Source: Cycas panzhihuaensis
Taxonomy: Eukaryota > Cycadophyta
Assembly: GCA_023213395.1 (NCBI GenBank)
Contig: CM041465.1
Coordinates: 234,863,741-234,927,740, forward strand
DNA length: 64,000 nt
Reading direction: 5' to 3'
The position numbers and the translations under genes were made by a program. The notes beneath the pieces were generated by a model. That model saw only the letters and a program-made list of their open reading frames with translations. It was not told the origin of the DNA and made no database searches. This document shows, one piece after another, positions 57,252-64,000 of the stretch. The stretch's first letter is position 1; every line of letters starts with the position of its first letter.

Positions 57252-60200
57252 GTGTTATTCTCCCTGTTTCTTACTAAACCACTTGGACTTACTAGGCAAT
57301 TACCCTGGTACTCTAATCCTAAAAGATTCATGTGTCTTATGTCTTGTTTTAGCAGATTTTCTCTCTAAGATACAATCTTCCTTGAGAGGCTCCTCACTTT
57401 CCAAATACAAATCATCAACTGAAGGTAAAGTGAACTGGTCTTGTTCCTCATCTAGCATGGAGGACTCAAAGAGTTTTAAGTATTCATCATTTACTACTGA
57501 ATATATTTGCATATAAGGTGGAAGATCAAGTTGGAAAGCATTGCCACCTACTTTTCTCAAAATCTTGAATGGTCCATACCTTATAGGTTTGAGTTTCTTG
57601 CCTTCTCCTTTTAACCTCTCCTTGCTCAAGTATAACCATACTAAATCTCCTTCTTAAAAAGTATACTCTTTCCTATGCTTGTCATGTCATTCCTTGTACT
57701 TTTGTTGAGTCCTTAGAAGTTGATCATGTACTTTTTTGTGGACTCTTTGGATCTTCTCCAAGTATCTTAAAGCCTTGTTATGCTCCTCCTTCTCTTTGAC
57801 GGATCCTTCCTTAGCTTGCATGGAAAACTCTAAGTCAAATGGAATTTGAGGTAAGTATCCCAAACAAACTTCAAAAGGTGCTTTAGAGTGTGATGCATGC
57901 ATTGCTCTATTAAATGCAAATTGTAGAAAAGCCAATGATTCATCCTAAGTCTTTGGATGCTTGGAATTGTATCCCCTCAATAGATGTACCAAAATTCTAT
58001 TCACTACTTCAGTTTATCTATCTATTTGATGATGGAAACTTGTACTCCTCTTAAATTTGGTATCCATCACCTCCCATAGTGACTTCCAAAATGATGAAAG
58101 GAATCGAGTGTCCTGATCTGAAATGATGGAAGAAGGCAAGCCAAAATTCTTCCATACATGCTCGAAGAATAACTCGGCTACTCCTGTACCTGTGATTGTC
58201 TTCTTACAAGGTATTAGACATATTATTTTACTGAACCTATCTACAACAACAAAGATATAATCATGTCCCTTCCTAGTCATGGGAAGTCCCCCTAAGAAAT
58301 CAATGGAGATACTTTCCGAAGGTCTAGTGGGAATATGAAGTGGTGTACACAATCCTAATTTTCTAGAAGAAGGCTTAGAAGTATTACACATTACACATCC
58401 TTTTACATATTTTTTTACATCATTTTGCATTTTTGTCCATACAACATATCTTCTCAAGTTTGCTAAAGTCTTCTCTATACCAAAGTGACTGGCTACTTTA
58501 GAATTATGGGCTTCTCTAAGCCACTTAATCTTGTCTCCTTTTGATGGAACATAGAGCTGCTCCCCTTTGAAAAGTAAACCATCCTTCCAAGCAAGCTGGG
58601 AAGGTCTTCCTTTCACTAGGTTCTCTAATTCTTCCTTCAAAGCTTCATCTTCATGGTACAAGTCTTTGTACTCTTCATGATACATTGGCTCCACCTACAA
58701 ACTCATAAGATAACTACAAACAAAAGTAGAAGAAGAAGTGGAACAAGGTGGTCTAGATAACATATCAACAATTTTGTTATTAGATCCCTTTTTGTACTTA
58801 ATTATAATATTGAATTATTGTAAATAACTCATCTACTTCATGTGTCTTACTTGCTGTAATTTACTTTGGATTTGTAAAAATTGAAGAGGCTTATGATTGG
58901 TATGAACTACAACCTCTTTTCCAAGTATGTATGACCTCCAATGCTTACATGCTTAATGAAGTATGAACATTTCTCGATCATATGTTAGGTAGTTCTTCAC
59001 TTGAGGGATGAAGACTTCTGAATGGTAAGCAATAAGCTTCCCATCTTGAATAAGGACAGCTCCCATCACATTTCCACTTGCATCAGCTTCTACTTCAAAA
59101 GGCCTTTGCAAATTTGGCATTGCCAAAACTAGTGCTTCATAAATTTTCTTCTTTAAAAGAACAAAAACTTCTTCCTCCTTGAAACCCCAAGTAAACTTTT
59201 TACTAGATTTTGTCAATCCATGTGGAGGTGCTGCAACCTGTGAGAAATGAAGAATAAACTTTCTTAAGTATTGACAAGCTCCTAAAAAACTTCTTACCTC
59301 TATGATGTTTGTTGGCCTAGACCATTTGAGGATGGCTTGAGTCTTGAGTGGATCGATGCTTAACTTTCCTCCTCCAACCACAAAGCCTAAGAAGATCAAG
59401 TTCTCCTTGCCAAATTCACACTTCTTCATATTAAGCTTGAAATGATGCTTAGCCATAGTCTTTAAAACTTCTATTATGTGCTACAAATGTTCCTCCCATG
59501 TGTTGGTAAAAATTAAAATGTCATCAAAATAGACATTAACAAAATTATCCAAGTAAGGCCTTAACATTTCATTCATTAGCCTCATGAATGTTGCAGGAGC
59601 ATTACACAATCTGAAAGGCATAACCATCCATTCAAAGAGTCCTTACTTTGTTTTGAAGGCTATTTTCCATGTGTCCTCCTCCTTGACCCTAACTTGGTGA
59701 TAATCGCTTTTCAAATCCAATTTAGTAAAATAACAAGCATGCTTAATTTGATTAAGCAAATTATCTATGCGAGACAAAGGGTAGTGATTTTTAATTGTAA
59801 TTTTATTCAAAGCACAAAAGTCTATACGCATTCTCCATCCTCCATCCTTCTTAGGCACCAAGACAATTGGTGACCCACAAGGTGAACATGAAGGTCTTAT
59901 GACCCCTTGATCAAGCAACTCCTCAACTTGCCTCTTTATCTCATTATTGTCTACAATGGAGTGCCTATACAAAGCAACATTAGACAATGGTGCATCTCCT
60001 ACAAGAGTGATTTCATGCTCTATCTTTCTCTTTAGTGGTAGCCCATCAACATGTTGAAATAGGATATCATACCTTGTCTTTAACTCCTCAATTTATTGCA
60101 TTTGTTTAGGTGATATAAGAAGAGTGTGAGTAGAAGGACCTTCTTCATCTCCTGGCTTTTCTTTTTTCCTTACCATTAAGATGATGAATTTACTATATGC

Positions 60201-61694
60201 ATTGATCATCTTTTTTGCCTGAGTAGTTGAAATTAATGCTATCTTATCCAAGTGCTTCTTTGTGGCCTTTATGATGAAGCCCTTATTATCCTTCATCAAC
60301 TGATACTTTCTCTCCCTTCGATAGAAGAGTGCATCTGGATCCCACAAGTAGGGACTCCCAAACATAACATGGCATACATCTAATGGCACCACATCACATA
60401 TTACTTCATCAACAAAATCATTAGTGATGGAAAATTTAAGTGTACATTACTTTGATATTTGCATTTCCACATCTTTATGGATCCAACCAAGAGGATATGG
60501 GTGAGGGTGAGGAGTAGTTACCAACCTAATGCCCTTTACCAAACTTTCTAAGATCAAATTCTTTTAGCTCCCTAGATCTATAATGGCACCAATAATACTA
60601 TTTCCTACTTGAAGCTTCAAGTGAAATAGTTCCTCCCTTGTAGCATCATCTTCATAATTTGTAAGTAGAGTAACCTTCTCTTCTTCTCCTTCACTTTGAA
60701 TCTCCACCTCAGAAAGTAGTGCTTTCCCTTTTTCTTTCTTTCTTAATTCCATATCCTTGATATGCTTTAGCTTTAGCTCTAGATGCAACTTCCAACACTT
60801 TGCTATAATATGACCACTAATATCACAATGCTCACAATAGTTAGAACTTTTAATAAAATTAGTTCTTTTCTCCTTTCCTTCTTGCCTTTTAGATGAGTGT
60901 AATTTAGGATTCTTTTCATACTTATTAGAAGTAAAAGTAGAATCTTTAGACATGAATGTAGATTTCTTTCTTTTACTTTCTATTGCCATAGCCATTCTAC
61001 TTACTTCTCCAATGGATTGAACCTTAAAAAGCCTTAGTTCCTTCCTTATGTATTCATGTAATCCTCCAATGAATTTCATAAGAGTGATATATTCATCCAT
61101 ATTAATACCAAGTAGCATGCCATACCTAAAAAATAAAGAAGTATAGTCTTGGACACATACACCTCTCCCTTGGCATAAATATTGCCAAGTGACCCATTGG
61201 TCTTCCTCATGACCTATGGGGTGGTATTGTTTCTTTATTATTTTCTTAAAATCCATCCATAAAAAAGAAGATACATCATGAGTCTTCAAATATGTATTCC
61301 ACCATATCAATACATGTTTACACAACTTGAGCCTAATAAATGAAAGCTTTTGAGCATTACTATAAGCATAAATTGTGAAGTAGATTTCAAGTTGATCCAA
61401 CCAATGGTCCAACTTTTTAGCATTTACCTCTCCATCATAAGTTAGAATATCCAACTTTGCCTCCACCTTGAAGGGTTGATGACATGAAGTACCCTTGCTT
61501 TCTTCAAAAGAGTTCTTTAAGGTCTCCTCCTCTTCCTCTTCATGGTTGTGGTCATATGTGGATCCTCCTTCAACTTCCTTCTTTTTGTCTTTTCCCTTGA
61601 CTAGAGGTAGAAGTTGGGTCATCATTTGCATCAAGGCTTCTATGTTCTTCTCAAGCTTTTCAAATCTAATTTCTCCATCTTATTTTTTAGCCAT
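57252..61694 (-). pseudogene. Chr-1 gag-pol polyprotein, single frame with stops
   Basis: The start is ATG at 61694. All open pieces down to 57300 share one frame. Gag (about 61694-60750) ends in a CCHC knuckle (CEHCDISGHIIAKC near 60840). Protease follows (AIIDLGS near 60570). RT (about 60050-59500) has VPKKDGGWRM and Y-F-D-D. RNase H (about 59130-58800) has VEADASGNVMGAVL. Integrase (about 58600-57350) has the zinc finger (HFGIEKTL, CVMCN), Asp in IDFLGG and ISDQDTRF, and the later Glu after a stop. The tail with GPFKILRKVGGNAFQLDLPP is followed by a possible degenerate chromodomain. About 15 stops, several from CAG or CAA, kill it. Confidence 0.9.
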
Positions 61695-61810
61695 GGTGCT
61701 TGGATTCTTTCTTTATCTTCTTGGTGATTATAACATAAGAAAGTCATCATCTTTCTCTTTGTATCCTTTCCTTGTTTATACCATTCAAGTCCCTACAACA
61801 AAGATCACAG

Positions 61811-61822
61811 GCTCTGATACCA
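61811..61822 (-). promoter_or_regulatory. Chr-1 primer-binding site (initiator-Met tRNA type)
   Basis: The minus strand reads TGGTATCAGAGC, the classic plant retrotransposon site complementary to the 3' end of initiator tRNA-Met. It lies five bases after the LTR end. Confidence 0.92.
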
Positions 61823-61827
61823 AAATA

Positions 61828-62877
61828 TGATCCCAAAATAGAGCTTAGTTGGTGAAGAAGTCAATTATCAACCTTTTCTCCTTGAGATCCTGGGAGTTAG
61901 TGTAGAAATCTCAATAATATCAAAACAATAATGAGCTCATGAAAGGAAATTCTATACCAAATCATTTATTTTTTACATTGATCTAAAAGTATAAGGAGTA
62001 TTACTTTTATTAAACTATAAAAATCTCCATTTAATGGTGGAGAAATCAACTAGCAAAAGAATGGTAAAATTACAAGGAATAAATGATACAATTATACCAT
62101 AAGGGGGACTCCAACCCTCCAAAATGCTTCTCTAAGGATTCTTCCCAATTCAAGTCTCCAAGAACCACCTCTCCAACCCATAATAGGGCTCAATTTATAG
62201 AAATAAACCAAAATTGCATATTTAATAAGTGGCAATGCAAGTATAACCACTAACCACCAAAATGCATGTTGTCCAAGTGGCCTTCATGTAATTCTTAAAA
62301 TGTTATAGCTTGTAACTAATCTTAACGGAGTCTAATTTGGCTCAAATTTGGTACACATATAGCAATGCATGTCCCCTCCACTTTCACAAGATTTTAGTAC
62401 ATTTTAATGTCATTTCACTGCATTTTTATTCATTTAATTATAATATGTATTTGCTATTTTCCTACTGTCTAAGTGGCCTTCATGCAATTCTTAAAAGTTG
62501 TGGCTTGTAACTGACCTTAACAGACTCCAATTTGGCTCAAATTTGGTACACTTATAGGAACGCATATATCCTCTTCTTAATCAAAATTTTAGCTCATTTA
62601 GATGTCATTGGCTACATTTTTATTCATTTAATGATAATATGTATTTGCTATTTTTTTCTGCTAGCTGTGAGATTAATTTTATATAAAACAAGGCTTGAAC
62701 TCTAATCAAATGATATTTTCTAAACCCCACCTTTTGTACACATATAGTGGGATGTGTCTTCTACCTTCACCCAAAATTTCATATAATTTTGATACCATTT
62801 GGACATATCTCTTTTAGTTATGCCAATGCCTAGCATTTTTTGCATCCTATAAACATATGGTAGATCCTCCTGGATCA
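61828..62877 (-). repeat. Chr-1 5' LTR (1050 bp)
   Basis: It is colinear with 56137-57189 and has the same TGATCC/GGATCA termini. Within each LTR, an approximately 200-base unit around CCTTCATGCAATTCTTAA occurs twice (about 56590 and 56785; about 62280 and 62470), an internal tandem-like duplication. Confidence 0.92.
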
Positions 62878-62882
62878 CCCTC
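62878..62882. repeat. Target-site duplication of Chr-1, right copy (CCCTC)
   Basis: Exact copy of 56132-56136 following the GGATCA terminus. Confidence 0.92.
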
Positions 62883-63192
62883 TCTACATGAGGAGCCATT
62901 CCCTCACTCTCTTTCTCCTCCTTCCTTCGGCCATCCAAGGATTGGAGGACCCTCTATGTGATTACCTAAGAAACTAAGGATATCCCTCATTCCTTCCAAC
63001 CTCCAAACCAAAGTTAAGTTACCTAGAAGGGAGTTGTGTGCCATTTGCAAGTCCCGAACCTATGTTCTGATATGCGGATGCCCTTTGCGGGTGATCTCTT
63101 TCACTTGCCAAATTGATCTTAGATTCTAAAACACTTCATCGATTGATCTAATCTAAACCAAGTGTGGTTACCATCCCATAGGTACAATTCCA
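62883..63192 (+). repeat. Tat-0 5' LTR, 3' end
   Basis: The last 310 bases of a Tat LTR: GGCCATCCAAGGATTGGAGGAC and following sequence align with Tat-2 48348-48596 and Tat-1 55137-55395. It ends TTCCA one base before a primer site. Its upstream part was separated by Chr-1. Confidence 0.75.
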
Positions 63193-63193
63193 T

Positions 63194-63212
63194 TGGCGAC
63201 CATACTATTGAC
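63194..63212 (+). promoter_or_regulatory. Tat-0 primer-binding site
   Basis: TGGCGACCATACTATTGAC matches the Tat site except at three bases in its 3' half. It follows the LTR end by one base. Confidence 0.72.
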
Positions 63213-63354
63213 TTGCCAATAAGGCATCAATCCTTCCTCCCTTCCTATTGGTACTACTTCTTCTTGGTAGCTCTCTTTGGTTTTGTTGGGTAGCCCCCAA
63301 TGTGCATACCACTTTATCTCTCATACTTTCTTCCAACCCATAGGTAGAACTTAT

Positions 63355-64000
63355 ATGTGACAGTTCTCACACCACTTACAAGGTCTACTTCCATTGTTGG
63401 AAGACTCATCATATCACTCCCTTCCTATGTCGAATCCTAATTCGACTATGGAGGGATTTCCCTCGGATTGGGTATATCATGCCTATGTGTTCGAACCACA
63501 TAAGCCTTCTACTTCTTTTTAAGGGTATGCCTAAGAGGGCGAGGATCCTACCTTTTATTTGGGTGACTAACAACACCCACAACTCCACCATCTTTCTAGT
63601 CATGAAGTAGAGGTTTCATCTCCTTTAGAGTTTCACCACCACAATAGTGATTGTCATGAGGATCATCCTATGGGGTTCGCTTCATATGAGGTTCCATATA
63701 CCTCTTTTGATCAAGTGGATACCCCTCCTACCAATGTAGTAGAAGCCCTTAGCCAATGCTTCCAAGCTACCTATCTCCAACCACATCCTAAGTGGTTTGA
63801 GAGCATCTTACAAAGAATTGTGCTTCCTTCCTCTACGTCCCCCTTATCTCAATCATCTCGTTTGACTTCCCTACCTATAATGAGCCTACCTCTCACTTCA
63901 TCTTCTACTCCCCATGGTATATGTCCCTTGGGGACCACTCAAGGTATGTTCTCTTTCTAACTTATGTTGAGCATACCTCCATCTAGTCAAATGACTATTC
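63355..64000 (+). pseudogene. Tat-0 gag, N-terminal part, broken
   Basis: The ATG at 63355 aligns with the Tat-4 gag start and, as in Tat-2, is followed by TGA (from CGA). LLPLLEDS, then the inner MEGFPSDW (from 63448), EGEDPTFYLGD and VDTPPTNVVEAL (from 63717) match the other Tat gags. Stops and a shift interrupt it, and the window ends inside the Pro/Ser-rich region. It belongs to the outermost Tat element, which continues to the right. Confidence 0.72.

Larger units (their letters stand above)
56137..62877 (-). mobile_element. Chr-1, chromovirus-like Ty3/gypsy element
   Basis: This complete 6,741-bp element in reverse orientation has LTRs at 56137-57189 and 61828-62877, an initiator-Met-type primer site, one long gag-pol frame and a TSD of CCCTC. 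It is unrelated to the Tat elements: short LTRs, CCHC zinc knuckle, Y-F-D-D RT motif, and a possible chromodomain remnant at the C-terminus. These traits fit a chromovirus. The frame is unshifted, but about 15 stop codons interrupt it. Confidence 0.9.

Noticed and set aside
62720-62938. Minus-strand ORF of 72 codons across the Chr-1 LTR end
   Set aside because: It spans an insertion junction and has no conserved counterpart.

Overview
The window looks like plant nuclear DNA, probably from a large, repeat-rich genome; a gymnosperm or similarly bloated genome is my guess and is not proven. I see no cellular gene, RNA gene or CRISPR array. Almost every base belongs to LTR retrotransposons of the Ty3/gypsy superfamily, and most coding parts are broken by C-to-T type stop codons and frameshifts.

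Layout. Five related Tat/Ogre-like elements are stacked inside one another, and target-site duplications (TSDs) support three of the steps. Tat-1 (+) enters from the left edge (1-5181) and resumes at 48602-55395. Tat-2 (+, 5182-48596, TSD GGAGG) sits inside Tat-1. Tat-3 (minus, 15400-41782, TSD GCCGG/ACCAG) sits inside Tat-2. Tat-4 (+, 17551-29539, TSD AACCA) sits inside the 3' LTR of Tat-3. On the right, a chromovirus-like element Chr-1 (minus, 56137-62877, TSD CCCTC) is inserted in the LTR of Tat-0, whose LTR end, primer site and gag start run from 62883 to the window edge. Tat-1 may itself lie in that same LTR. With the insertions removed, Tat-2 is about 17.0 kb with 2.75-kb LTRs, and Tat-3 is about 14.4 kb.

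Tat elements. The order is LTR, primer-binding site TGGCGACCATACTGGGGAC (or a close variant), gag, protease, RT, RNase H, integrase, a 0.6-kb spacer, a G tract, an extra 4-kb module, a polypurine tract and the 3' LTR. The extra module holds two things. One is an antisense gene with its own TATA box, a start codon 24 nt before a conserved splice donor, a large second exon resembling the plant mobile domain, and a third exon with a predicted coiled coil. The other is a sense second RNase H of the archaeal/plant type (aRNH), placed after integrase close to the 3' LTR. The RNase H inside pol lacks its first catalytic Asp in the two copies that keep it, so the late aRNH probably does that work.

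Tat-3 and Tat-4 have each lost the RT-RNase H-integrase core through different deletions. Tat-4 has also lost most of the antisense gene. They were probably mobilised in trans, or the deletions came after insertion. The most notable system here is the antisense spliced plant-mobile-domain gene plus the detached aRNH, seen in three (gene) and four (aRNH) copies.
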